Positions 14,607 to 22,989 of a stretch of DNA of 41,147 bases are shown here, piece by piece. How positions within the stretch are numbered: position 1 is the first letter of the stretch; each line of letters starts with the position of its first letter. Under the pieces are notes generated by a model that worked only from the letters and a program-made list of their open reading frames with translations, ran no database searches and was not told the DNA's origin. The DNA comes from a virus: positions 1 to 41,147 of IMG/VR virus record IMGVR_UViG_3300046533_000321; one strand, given 5' to 3'. The position numbers and the translations under genes were made by a program.

Positions 14607-16565
14607 TCAGGCGACCCTAACCGGGACAGCCCGGATCTGGCGAGCGAAGGCGGAGAGGGTGGCGCTGTTCGTCTTCATCAGCATCCGTGCGGTTGTAGCC
14701 GACGCCACCGTCCAGTTCGACTTACGCCAGGCGGTCATCGCGAGTGGCGCAGAGGTGGCGAGCGAGTCAAGCCGAGCGCCAGCCGAGTCTGCGTCCGCGA
14801 CGGCAGCGTTGTTGTAGCTCAGGCCGACCTGCGCGTTTGCGCCGCCGCCAGAGTGATAGAAGCTCGCCCCGAACTCAACGTCGTAAATCCCCGCTCGCGG
14901 GAACGTCAGCGTCGGCCCCGAGACGAAGACGTAGGACGTGGAGGCAGAGCTATCTACTGCGGCACCGCTGGCGAGCAGCGGCCCCCCGCCGATGAAGACC
15001 CACTTGTAGGCGTCCGCGATCCCGGCGACGTAGCGGAACCGCCAGATGTAGGTCGGGGCGGTAAGCGAGTCGACAAGGGTCGCGATCTGGCCGTCGACGG
15101 GGGAGGCCGGGAGGGTGGTTGCGTAGTCGCCTGCAACCGCGAGCGCCCCGTCCGTCTTCAGGACGCCAGTGGCGGCGCGATAGAGGTAGGTGTCGAACGC
15201 CGAGCCGAAGTAGAGTTTGGCACCCGTGCCAGCGTTGTCGATGACCGCCCCGGCACCCATGTAGAGACTTCCATCAGTCTTCAGATTCCCGGCGCTGATT
15301 CGGTAGAGGTTCGCGTCGGCCCCGACACCGAAGTAGATCGCGGCGGCACCGCCGACGCCGATTGCGCCGATGTCTACCTGTCCGGCGAGGGTGTCCCCGA
15401 TTCGCGCCCGACCGCTGATCCCCAGCACGTTCGCTGACTGGCGGTAGACCTGGCAGTCGGAGAGTTGGCCGAAGTAGAGCTTGCTTCCCGTACCCGAGTT
15501 GTCAACGACAAGATCGGTGCCGACGTAAACCCTCTGCCCAACGATGAACCTGCCGTAGGTCGTAAGCTCCCCGACCCCGCTGCGTACCAGTTGCGTGTCC
15601 CCCGCCGCGTTACCCGGCCCCCAGTTCATCGAGCCGTCGTTGCCTTGCGTGTAGCGGTAGGCGGTGTCTCCGTTGGCTGCTGCCGCGATGATCGCGCTTC
15701 CGGGCGTCCTCGCGTTGAACTCCAAGAACGTGGTGATGTTGAGGCCACCCTCGATCCGCAACTGCCCCGCTGCGGAGCGGCGAAGCTCAACGTCGATCCC
15801 CGCCGAGACTCCCGGCCCCCAATACATGTGACCGTCGTTGCTGAGGGTGTAGCGCTGGTCTATGTCGCCTGCCCCACGGGCGAGGATGACGCCGTTCCCG
15901 ACCGGGTTGCTGTTGTGGTAGATGTAGCTCCCGGCCCCCAGGTTGAGGATGCCCGTAGTCGTCAACGACCCGGCCCGAAGCTCTCCGTTCGTCGCAAGAA
16001 CTCCCGCGCCGAGGCGATAGAGGGACGTGTCGCCAGCCTGGAAGGTGATCCCCGACATCCCGCTTGGGCCGACGTTGCCTAGGGCCACCTCGGTCGCCGT
16101 CGCCTGACGCGCCTTGATCTCGCCGCCAGCGTTGAAGAAGCCTGCCGTGTAGAGGGTGAACGCCGCCGAGCGGTAGAGCAGGGTGTCCGCCGCCGAGCCG
16201 AAGTAGACCTTGCCGTCCGAGGCGATGGCGATCAGTCCCGCCCCACCGAAGTTGACGTTTAGCTGCCCGGTGATGTTCAGGTGCCCGTCCGTCTTCAGGG
16301 TGTTCACGGCCGAGCGGTAGAGGTTCGTGTCGGGAGCGGTCGAGCCGCCCACGCCAAACTCCATCTTCCCGTCGGCGAGGAGACGGAAGGCAGGCTGGGT
16401 GTCCCCGGCTGAGAAGCGGTTGCGGATCAGGAGCGAGGTCGCCGGGGTGACGACCACGTCGGCAGGGATCCCGACCGCCGCCGCGAGGCCGTTCTCCAGC
16501 TTGTTCATGTTGGCGGCGTTCGCCGGGGTGACGCCGTCAGTCCAGATGGTGGGCGTGTAGGCCAT
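14607..16565 (-). CDS. Tail fibre/spike with GxKLYFG...LYR repeats, 652 aa
   Basis: From residue about 50 to 450 the protein repeats a unit containing (K)LYFG or MYWGPG, then LYR(R)SA, then L(K)TDG. This is a pattern of trimeric beta-structured fibres. The last 150 residues form a separate compact beta domain (YVFVSGPTLTFPRAGIYDVEF), resembling a jelly-roll receptor-binding head. The N-terminus (NAANMNKLENGL) is the motif often seen at the start of phage fibres. A likely host-recognition protein. Confidence 0.75.
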   Translation of the reverse strand: MAYTPTIWTDGVTPANAANMNKLENGLAAAVGIPADVVVTPATSLLIRNRFSAGDTQPAFRLLADGKMEFGVGGSTAPDTNLYRSAVNTLKTDGHLNITGQLNVNFGGAGLIAIASDGKVYFGSAADTLLYRSAAFTLYTAGFFNAGGEIKARQATATEVALGNVGPSGMSGITFQAGDTSLYRLGAGVLATNGELRAGSLTTTGILNLGAGSYIYHNSNPVGNGVILARGAGDIDQRYTLSNDGHMYWGPGVSAGIDVELRRSAAGQLRIEGGLNITTFLEFNARTPGSAIIAAAANGDTAYRYTQGNDGSMNWGPGNAAGDTQLVRSGVGELTTYGRFIVGQRVYVGTDLVVDNSGTGSKLYFGQLSDCQVYRQSANVLGISGRARIGDTLAGQVDIGAIGVGGAAAIYFGVGADANLYRISAGNLKTDGSLYMGAGAVIDNAGTGAKLYFGSAFDTYLYRAATGVLKTDGALAVAGDYATTLPASPVDGQIATLVDSLTAPTYIWRFRYVAGIADAYKWVFIGGGPLLASGAAVDSSASTSYVFVSGPTLTFPRAGIYDVEFGASFYHSGGGANAQVGLSYNNAAVADADSAGARLDSLATSAPLAMTAWRKSNWTVASATTARMLMKTNSATLSAFARQIRAVPVRVA

Positions 16566-16598
16566 CAGACCGGAGTATGGACGTAGGGACGGATCACA

Positions 16599-18506
16599 TC
16601 AGCCCCTCTCTACGGTGGGAACGAGCAGCACGTCCTCTTCGTCTGTCGGTGCCAGCACGACGCTCCCCTCTGCGGTGGGAGCGAGCGCGATCACTCCCTC
16701 GCTCGTCGGGACGAGGATCCAGGCTCCTTCTGTCGTCGGCGGCAGGAGGACATTGCCGGGGATCGTCTGGGTCAGCCAGGCGATCCTCATCTTGGCGCTG
16801 ACCAGAGCCTTGCCCTGGATCAGGGCCGCGAGCGCGAGCCGCAGGTTGAGCGGCGGCAGGATCTCCGCCTTGCCCTGGATCCCCGCCGCGAGCGCCAGCC
16901 TGAGGACGGCCTGGGCCTGGAGGTTCGCCTGCCCCTGGATCCCTGCCGCGAAGGGGAGGCTCGTCCGCAGGAGAGCGTCGATCTGGGTCTGACCCTGAAC
17001 GCTGACCGGGTAGTTGACGGTCCTGACCGTGTCGGCGAAGACCCTCGCGAAGGGGCCGTCGGTGATCCCGATCAGGAAGGTGCCGATGATGTGCTCGCCG
17101 ATCAGCGGCACGACCGCCTGGATCCGAACGTCGAGCATGATCACCCGCGAGGACTGGGCGACGATGGCTCCCGAGCGAGCGATGCTGACCGCCATCGACT
17201 TGGTCGAGCCTCCGTCGATCCCGACCTGGCCCTGTCCCTGGACGCTGACCCCGAGTCCGACCGTGCGCCCAAGCGCGGCTGTGACCTGGGCCTGTCCCTG
17301 GATCAGGGAGCTTGCCGGGAGCGCCGTCCTGATGTCGGGCGCGACGAGGGCCTGTCCCGAGATCGCGGCAGCGAACTGGGTGTAGGTGATGACCGAGGAG
17401 ATCGAGAGGTCGGCTGCGACCTGGGCCTGACCCTGAGCCGAAGCGGCCATCGTCGCCACGACCGAAGCCCGGATCAGATCGGCGCTGACCGCCCCCACCC
17501 CTGAGACGGGGACGGCGAGGCCGCGAACCTCGTTCGCCTGAGCGACGAGCGCCGCCGCCCTGGTGATGTCAACGGCGACCCCGCGCACGACCGCGAGCGA
17601 GGCCCCAACGCTCGCCTGCCCCGCGATCAGGCCGTCGAGAACGTCGAGATGGATCGTCGTCAGATCGACGGCGAGGATGTCCTCGTCGCCGATCAGGAAG
17701 GTGCCGATCAGATGCTCCCCGGCGTAGGGGACGTTCGTCGTGATGTCGATGGCGAACGAGACGGGAGGAACCTGCTGGCCGAGAACGGCAGCAGCCCCGA
17801 CGACCGTGGCGTCGAAGGGGACGATCTTGTTCAGGGAGGGAGCGACCACCGCCGCCCCTGCCACGCCGACGTTGCCGAGGACGTTGATCAGCGGGACTTC
17901 CTCGACCTCGATGGTGACGGCCCGGTAGGCCGCGTTCGAGGAGGTGACGGTGACCGTGTCGGCGGTCGGGTTCGAGGTCAGCGGCGCGAGGGAGTGGACG
18001 CTCATCAGGGCCGAAGCCCCGGCAGGCTGGATCGACTGGTTCGTCCACCCCGCTGGCGGTGTCCCGACCGCCGTGATCGCCACCGTACGGGTGCCGACAC
18101 GAACCCCGAAGGAGGTGCTGGCACCACCGCCGTTGTTCAGCGCCAGGGCAGGGTAGATGATCGTCTGAGTGTTGTTGCCGTTCCCGACCGAGGAGCGAGC
18201 AGCCGAGGTCTGGAGCTTGTTCGACCCCCCGGCGCGGAGGACGAGGACGCAGATGTGGGTCGCGTTCGTGAAGACCCCGGTCGTCGTCGTTGTCGCAGTG
18301 GCGACGAAGCTGACGACCGTCAGCCCGATGGCGTTCGCGAGGCCCGACTGGATCGTGGCCCAGGCCGGGACGGTGCCGCCTGCGGCAGGAACGCTAGGCG
18401 CGGCGGCGGTGCCCCGCGCCGAGACGATGATCAGATCGCCGACGTTGTGCGCCGGGATCGCGACGGAGGTAGCCGCCGCCGATGCCTGCCCGACGACTGA
18501 CGCCAC
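16599..18506 (-). CDS. Repeat-rich tail protein with IQGQAQV repeats, 635 aa
   Basis: The N-terminal 200 residues resemble the virion-attachment domain of tail proteins (TSVAIPAHNVGDLIIVSARG). Residues about 215-580 repeat a roughly 20-22 residue unit built on V(S)xQGQAQVxAxL. Two copies of GEH(L/I)IGTFLIG lie near residues 262 and 467. The last 50 residues are a short tandem repeat of the type TEGxVVLAPT. A long regular beta fibre is likely. It starts at GTG. The two-part repeat suggests growth by internal duplication. Confidence 0.7.
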   Translation of the reverse strand: MASVVGQASAAATSVAIPAHNVGDLIIVSARGTAAAPSVPAAGGTVPAWATIQSGLANAIGLTVVSFVATATTTTTGVFTNATHICVLVLRAGGSNKLQTSAARSSVGNGNNTQTIIYPALALNNGGGASTSFGVRVGTRTVAITAVGTPPAGWTNQSIQPAGASALMSVHSLAPLTSNPTADTVTVTSSNAAYRAVTIEVEEVPLINVLGNVGVAGAAVVAPSLNKIVPFDATVVGAAAVLGQQVPPVSFAIDITTNVPYAGEHLIGTFLIGDEDILAVDLTTIHLDVLDGLIAGQASVGASLAVVRGVAVDITRAAALVAQANEVRGLAVPVSGVGAVSADLIRASVVATMAASAQGQAQVAADLSISSVITYTQFAAAISGQALVAPDIRTALPASSLIQGQAQVTAALGRTVGLGVSVQGQGQVGIDGGSTKSMAVSIARSGAIVAQSSRVIMLDVRIQAVVPLIGEHIIGTFLIGITDGPFARVFADTVRTVNYPVSVQGQTQIDALLRTSLPFAAGIQGQANLQAQAVLRLALAAGIQGKAEILPPLNLRLALAALIQGKALVSAKMRIAWLTQTIPGNVLLPPTTEGAWILVPTSEGVIALAPTAEGSVVLAPTDEEDVLLVPTVERG

Positions 18507-18509
18507 GGT

Positions 18510-19100
18510 CTACGTGTCCGTGTAGGAGAACGCTCCGATGTTGATCTGCGCCGTGTCGCCCGAGAGGACAGCCTTGGCCGTCGTGAAGTCGCCCCAGAGG
18601 AGCAGGTTGTCCGCCGCCGACTTCGCGTTGCCGTCGAAGACCGCCAGCTGCGGGATCACGGCAGCGGCGTTCCAGTTGGCGGTGGCCGTGACCCAGGTGA
18701 TCGCGGTCGAGTTCACCTTCGCGGCCATCCCGACGATGGAGGCGAAGTTCGTCACGTTGTTGACCTTCGAGACGCGGTCGTAGGAGCCGCCCGTCACCTC
18801 TCCCGCCGTGTTGCCGACGTAGGCCGACATGTTCGTCCCCGCCGCGGTCGTCCAAAGGCCGAAGTAGACGGTGCCCGGCGCGGCGAAGGCGACGGCCCCG
18901 AGAACCTCGTTCCGCAGCGACTGGGAGAAGTAGTTCGACTTCCCGCTCGCCATCAGGAGCAGGTCGAAGCGCTTCTTGAGGCGCTTGAGCATCTCGCGAG
19001 GGAGGTCCGCGTCCTTGAGCGGATCCCTCAGAAGCTCCGCCGCCGCACCAGGATGGAGGCGGACCGGAGCGAATCTCACTGGCTGAAGTACTGCGTCCAT
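18510..19100 (-). CDS. Virion/tail protein with KSNYFSQSLRNEVLG motif, 196 aa
   Basis: A strong GGAGG seven bases before the ATG fixes the start. After about 50 residues of helical leader, the protein has KSNYFSQSLRNEVLGAVAF and then a beta-rich domain (GTVYFGLWTTA, AVIPQLAVFD, LLLWGDFTTAKAVLSGDT). This is a widespread phage structural family, usually near tail or fibre genes, with no known activity. It lies just before the two large tail proteins. Confidence 0.65.
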   Translation of the reverse strand: MDAVLQPVRFAPVRLHPGAAAELLRDPLKDADLPREMLKRLKKRFDLLLMASGKSNYFSQSLRNEVLGAVAFAAPGTVYFGLWTTAAGTNMSAYVGNTAGEVTGGSYDRVSKVNNVTNFASIVGMAAKVNSTAITWVTATANWNAAAVIPQLAVFDGNAKSAADNLLLWGDFTTAKAVLSGDTAQINIGAFSYTDT

Positions 19101-19101
19101 G

Positions 19102-19332
19102 TCAAGCCTCCGTTGAAGTTTGGCCGTGGATCTCGTCCACCTCTAGCTCGACGATGTTGAGATCCTCCTGCACCGGGTCGTCTGGCCCCGCAACCCGGAA
19201 GCCTTCGCCGTCGTCGACCAAGCGGACAGGCCCGGACGGCATCTCCGCATAGTGGGCGGTGATCCCGTCGATGGTCTGGATCGACTTCGGACCCGAGTAG
19301 AGGTCGCCGGGCTTCAGCTTTCGGGGAGCCAT
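19102..19332 (-). CDS. Small structural-region protein, 76 aa
   Basis: The protein begins MAPRKLKPGDLYSG and ends in an acidic strand-rich tail. Its start lies 19 bases inside the end of the preceding gene and has only a weak ribosome site, so translation is probably coupled. No family was recognised. Position suggests a head-completion or decoration role. Confidence 0.6.
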   Translation of the reverse strand: MAPRKLKPGDLYSGPKSIQTIDGITAHYAEMPSGPVRLVDDGEGFRVAGPDDPVQEDLNIVELEVDEIHGQTSTEA

Positions 19333-19652
19333 AGGTCACTCATCCTGGTCAACTCGTCGGACAGACTCACACGCGAGCCGATCACCTCTTCGCCGACATC
19401 GTCGTGGCCCAACTGGATCAGCTGAAGCTCCTTGACGGGGAAGCCACAGGTGCCGCAGTTGTCGGGGAAGGCCCCCTGGGGACGGAGATCGGCGAAGCAT
19501 TGGATGCAGAGATGGCCGAGCCGCAGCCACTCGAAGCCCTCGCGGGTGAAGGTGATCTTCGGCTCGTAGGCTTGGCGACCGCCCGAGAGTTGGCGCACCC
19601 GCGAGCGCTCCCCCTCGTCGATGTCGACGATCAGCCCTTCGAGGTAGCTCAC
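19314..19652 (-). CDS. Zinc-ribbon protein in the head module, 112 aa
   Basis: The start is a GTG with GGAGGT six bases upstream. It overlaps the previous stop as GTGA, which is why a longer reading frame extending upstream should not be used. Two Cys pairs, CIQC and CGTC, are 16 residues apart (CIQCFADLRPQGAFPD then NCGTCGFPV), a zinc ribbon. Function in the virion module is unknown. Confidence 0.65.
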   Translation of the reverse strand: MSYLEGLIVDIDEGERSRVRQLSGGRQAYEPKITFTREGFEWLRLGHLCIQCFADLRPQGAFPDNCGTCGFPVKELQLIQLGHDDVGEEVIGSRVSLSDELTRMSDLWLPES

Positions 19653-20191
19653 GCAGGGACCTCCTCGACCTGCTGGTCCTTCAGCGTCTCCTCCAGGGCC
19701 TCGATCACGGCCTCGCGCTTGGGGCCGAAGACGCGCTCGTAGGAGAGAGCCTCGCTGAGATCGAAGCCCATCTCGACGAGGTTCGCGACAAGCTGGAAGG
19801 CGGGAAGCTCGGAGGTGTCCCAGGACGGGAAGGGGGAGGCGAGCGGCTTCTCGGTCGCGATGAAGAAGTCGTTGAGCGGCTCCAGTTCGAGCAGCTTCGC
19901 CTCGACGAGCGCCCTCTCTTCCTCGCCCTCGATCCACTCGGTGTCGAAGACGGAGAGGCGGTAGAGCACGTCGGCGGGTGTCGCCTCGTCGATGTGCTGG
20001 TAGCGACCGCGGAAGGGGAAGACCTTCAGCGCCTTCTCGATCTCGACCTCGTAGATGGCGGCGTCCGCCGCAGGCTTGAACTTGGCGTAGATCGGCTCGG
20101 TCGTGACCTGGATCGATCCGTCGCCCATCCCCTGCTGGCGCTGGACGCGAACCTGAATCCCGTACTCGCCGTACTGGCTGATCGCTCGCAT
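19649..20191 (-). CDS. Head/tail-region protein, 180 aa
   Basis: The start is set by AAGGAGG four bases before the ATG. An ATG twelve codons upstream lies inside a terminator stem and is rejected. The protein has a beta-rich N-terminus (YGIQVRVQRQQG, IQVTTEPIYAKF) and an acidic helical C-terminus. It follows the capsid gene and may be a head-completion protein. The family was not recognised. Confidence 0.6.
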   Translation of the reverse strand: MRAISQYGEYGIQVRVQRQQGMGDGSIQVTTEPIYAKFKPAADAAIYEVEIEKALKVFPFRGRYQHIDEATPADVLYRLSVFDTEWIEGEEERALVEAKLLELEPLNDFFIATEKPLASPFPSWDTSELPAFQLVANLVEMGFDLSEALSYERVFGPKREAVIEALEETLKDQQVEEVPA

Positions 20192-20215
20192 GCTGCCTCC
20201 TTGGCCTCGGGACTT

Positions 20216-20258
20216 TCGGGGAGCCACGGCCCGAGGCCGCGGATCCGTGACTCCCCGA
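20216..20258 (-). terminator. Hairpin after the major capsid gene
   Basis: A 14-bp stem with one mismatch (arms TCGGGGAGTCACGG and CCGTGGCTCCCCGA on the - strand) and a 15-base loop lies just downstream of the capsid stop. No clear T-run follows, so it is probably a partial terminator or an RNA-stabilising end. It would raise capsid mRNA relative to the genes after it. Confidence 0.65.
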
Positions 20259-20267
20259 TGCTACGTC

Positions 20268-21446
20268 CTACGCGATGCCCGTGAGCAGGCCGTGCGTCTT
20301 CTCCTGCGCGATGGTCCAGCTGGACTCGGTCATGTACTCCGCTGCGACCCGGTCCATGCCCGGCCCCTGACGGTTGGTCAGGAGCTTCGTGTCGCGGTCC
20401 CTGAGGGGACGCCGCTCGACGTTCGAGAGGTCGACGACGAAGAGGTTGCCGTTGAACCCCGCCGCGCCGGACGGGTAGTTCGACCACTCCTTCTTGACGA
20501 CCACCGGGATCAGGGTGCCGAAGACTCCTGAGAGGAAGCCGTCGACCTGGACGCCGTGAACCTTCTCGTTCGACGGCTTCCAGAACGCGCCCTGGCCCGA
20601 GCGGTTGAAGCGCGAGATGTAGTACGCGCCGATGGTGCCCGTGTAGATGACCTTCTCGGGGCCACCCTTGGCGAGCACCGTGGCGAGGAACTGGTCGAGG
20701 AAGTCGGACGTGAGTTCCCCGGCCACGTTCTGCTTGTTCGTCTGGATGAACTCGTAGAGTCCACCCGCCGACCCGGTGACATCGTCACCCGAGGCCACGA
20801 CGAAGTCGCGAGCGCCGTAGAAGCCGTTGGCCTCCAGCTTCCGCTTGTGCTCGACCAGCTTGCGAGCGGCCTCCTTCGCAGGCTCGCGTCCGCCGTACAA
20901 CTCGATGGCGGTCGCCGTGCCCGAGAACACCCAGGACGTGCGATGGATCTGGGTGTAGTTGAAGCCGAGCACCCGCTGGCTGTACTTCATCTGCGGGATG
21001 TCCGCGCCCTGCTTCTGCGCGTCTCCCACGATCAGCAGCTTGTCGCCCGTCAGTCCGGCGACAGAGGCGGCAGGCATGTTGCCCCACGACGGCACGACCG
21101 TCAGTGAGCCTGCCGCGTTCGCGGTGACGAGGAGCGCCTCGCCTGTCCGCATGTTCCGCACCACGTCCTGGGCCTGGACGGAGACTCCGTCCGTTCCGGA
21201 GACGACGACCGTGGTCGCGCCTGCCGTGTGACCCGCGGTCAAGGTGATGACCGTGTTGACGTACTGCTCCTCCAGCCAGTTGACCTTCTCGCGTGTCGCC
21301 ACGCGGTTGGTCGACCGCTGGGTCATGGTCGTGAACTGGGTCTGATCCGGATCCAGAAGACGCATCTTCGGATCCATGTCCACGACCTTCTCGTCCGCGA
21401 CGAACTCTTCCGTCTGGACGAATGCTCCTACGGCGATGTCCGCCAT
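20268..21446 (-). CDS. Major capsid protein, 392 aa
   Basis: The gene follows the scaffold and is flanked by two strong hairpins. The start MADIAVGAFV has GGGAG five bases upstream, and a longer frame is rejected. The protein carries a beta-rich inserted domain (residues about 65-130, ITLTAGHTAGATTVVVSG). Then comes FNYTQIHRTSWVFSGT and a helix-rich part with FLDQFLATVLAKGGPEKVIY, typical of HK97-fold capsid proteins of short-tailed phages. Identification rests on order, size and these features. Confidence 0.8.
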   Translation of the reverse strand: MADIAVGAFVQTEEFVADEKVVDMDPKMRLLDPDQTQFTTMTQRSTNRVATREKVNWLEEQYVNTVITLTAGHTAGATTVVVSGTDGVSVQAQDVVRNMRTGEALLVTANAAGSLTVVPSWGNMPAASVAGLTGDKLLIVGDAQKQGADIPQMKYSQRVLGFNYTQIHRTSWVFSGTATAIELYGGREPAKEAARKLVEHKRKLEANGFYGARDFVVASGDDVTGSAGGLYEFIQTNKQNVAGELTSDFLDQFLATVLAKGGPEKVIYTGTIGAYYISRFNRSGQGAFWKPSNEKVHGVQVDGFLSGVFGTLIPVVVKKEWSNYPSGAAGFNGNLFVVDLSNVERRPLRDRDTKLLTNRQGPGMDRVAAEYMTESSWTIAQEKTHGLLTGIA

Positions 21447-21554
21447 GAGAACTCCCTGGTCGAGTTTGGTTTCTGACTCGTCTCCGTCGGGAGTACCGCA
21501 AGGCGGTTCCTCAGGGGATCTATGGCCCGACCGTGCCGCCTTGGCGGTGGTCAT

Positions 21555-21584
21555 GGGGGCTGGCCGGATACTAGACCAGCCCCC
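21555..21584 (-). terminator. Hairpin between scaffold and capsid genes
   Basis: Perfect 9-bp arms (GGGGGCTGG and its complement) flank a 12-base loop in the gap after the scaffold stop. It lacks a T-run. With the hairpin after the capsid gene it brackets that gene, consistent with attenuation and mRNA protection around the most abundant product. Confidence 0.6.
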
Positions 21585-21593
21585 CGGACAGCG

Positions 21594-22673
21594 CTACTCC
21601 CTGCCGTAGGTGGGACGGTTGCCGTCCCAGCCGCGCTCCTCGATCTCGGTGTCGAAGTCCTCCCACCACTTGCTCTTCTTCGGCTGATCGACGCGGGGTC
21701 CGCCCTGCTGGATCCCGGCAGCGGCCTCTCGCAGCTTCTCCTCCTGCACCCGCTGGGCGACCACGTCGTCGGTCTTCGCCTTCTGGACGGTGGTCTGTCC
21801 CTGGGCGACGAGATCGAAGACGGCGCGGGTCGCGATCCTCCGCACATCCTCGTCGCGGGACATCATCCCGACGACCGCCGGGTGGGTGTTGCCAAGCTCC
21901 TCCGCCTTGGCGAGGATCAGCGGCCCGTGCTGCTCGATGTTGAGGCCGAGCGAGGAGAAGGTCTGGCCGAGCGCGGCGGTGTACGTCTCCTGCTCGTCGG
22001 GCTGGGGGGCCGAGACGACCTGCAGGACCTGCGAGTGGAAGGCGCGAGCGCGTCGGGCTTCGACCTCGCCGAGCGTTGCCCAGCGATCCATGATCGTGGC
22101 GTAGAGGTCGGGCCTCTGCTGCTGGAGCGCGTTGTAGGCCCACTCGGAGGGGTCGTTGGCGGAGATCGCCTCGTTGACCCACTCGTCCTCCTCGGGGGTC
22201 AGCGCCCCCGGCGTGTTGAGCGCGTCGATCCTCTGCTGGATCTCCCGCTCCTCGGCCTGCCGCTGCAGGTCACGCGCCTCCTCGGCCTTCTTGCCGAGCA
22301 GCTTCTCCTTCTCGTAGGCGGCTCTCGCCACCTTGGCGGTCTGCTCGTTCGTGAGGTCGAGGTCGTCGCCGTACTGCTTCTTGGCCCAGGCGGCGTACGG
22401 CTCCTCTACTGGCTCGTCGGAAACCTCCTCAGGGGTTTCCGACACGCCTTCTTCGGCAGGCTGCTCTTCCGGTTCTGCTCCCTCTTCCTGAGGTGGCGTT
22501 TCGGGAAGAGGCTCCTCCTCGGGCGGTGTGTCGGTCGCGATCTCGGCGACGGGCTTCGACTCGGGAACCTCGGTCGGGAACGGCTCCTGCTTCTCTGCCT
22601 CGGGCTTCGCTCCGAAGATCTCCTCGTTGAAGAAGTCCTCCACCTCGCGCTCGGCGTCTGCGGCCTCAGTCAT
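21594..22673 (-). CDS. Scaffolding protein, 359 aa
   Basis: The N-terminal 100 residues are extremely acidic and Pro-rich (PPEEEPLPETPPQEEGAEPE). A long helical, charged section and a basic Trp-containing C-terminus (KKSKWWEDFD) follow. This composition, between portal and capsid genes, is the hallmark of a scaffold. The start overlaps the previous gene by eight bases. No protease motif was seen, so the scaffold may be released rather than cut. Confidence 0.8.
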   Translation of the reverse strand: MTEAADAEREVEDFFNEEIFGAKPEAEKQEPFPTEVPESKPVAEIATDTPPEEEPLPETPPQEEGAEPEEQPAEEGVSETPEEVSDEPVEEPYAAWAKKQYGDDLDLTNEQTAKVARAAYEKEKLLGKKAEEARDLQRQAEEREIQQRIDALNTPGALTPEEDEWVNEAISANDPSEWAYNALQQQRPDLYATIMDRWATLGEVEARRARAFHSQVLQVVSAPQPDEQETYTAALGQTFSSLGLNIEQHGPLILAKAEELGNTHPAVVGMMSRDEDVRRIATRAVFDLVAQGQTTVQKAKTDDVVAQRVQEEKLREAAAGIQQGGPRVDQPKKSKWWEDFDTEIEERGWDGNRPTYGRE

Positions 22674-22980
22674 CGATCATCTCCTCCTCCTCTTCGATCT
22701 CCACGCCTTGGGAGCGCAGATAGGTGATCAGCTTCCGCTCCGCCCCGATGGGCATCGCGATCTGCCAGCGGAGGATGAAGAGACAGCCGCGCCAGAAGTC
22801 GATGGCTCTCTGGTCGACAGCGCCGGGTCCCTTCACCTCCTGCAGCATCCGCTTCTCGATCCGAGCGATCTCGCGATGGTGCTCTGCGACGTACTCGGGC
22901 CAGTTCGGATTCTTTGTCAGCCCCGACAACGCTGCTTGCCGTCGAGTGAGTTCCTCTCGGGCCTCGCGGGACATCGGCAT
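22666..22980 (-). CDS. Small helical protein between portal and scaffold, 104 aa
   Basis: Helical and charged, with WPEYVAEHHREIARIEKRML and an acidic C-terminus (EIEEEEEMIDD). It has a central FWRGCLFILRWQIAMPIGAERKL-type segment that is amphipathic. It lies in the head operon and is coupled to the scaffold gene. The function is unknown. Confidence 0.65.
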   Translation of the reverse strand: MPMSREAREELTRRQAALSGLTKNPNWPEYVAEHHREIARIEKRMLQEVKGPGAVDQRAIDFWRGCLFILRWQIAMPIGAERKLITYLRSQGVEIEEEEEMIDD

Positions 22981-22989
22981 CCAGCCAGG

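Noticed and set aside
19318-20226. 14-base identity CTTTCGGGGAGCCA at 19318 and 20213
   Set aside because: One copy is part of the capsid terminator stem and the other is in a start region with no dyad. Chance or a remnant of duplication cannot be told apart.
20192-20227. Upstream ATG giving MAPRKSRGQGG to the gene after the capsid
   Set aside because: It lies in the terminator stem, and the downstream ATG has an ideal AAGGAGG.
21447-21554. N-terminal extension of the capsid protein
   Set aside because: The extension is low-complexity, lies in the leader after a hairpin, and GGGAG supports the ATG at 21446.
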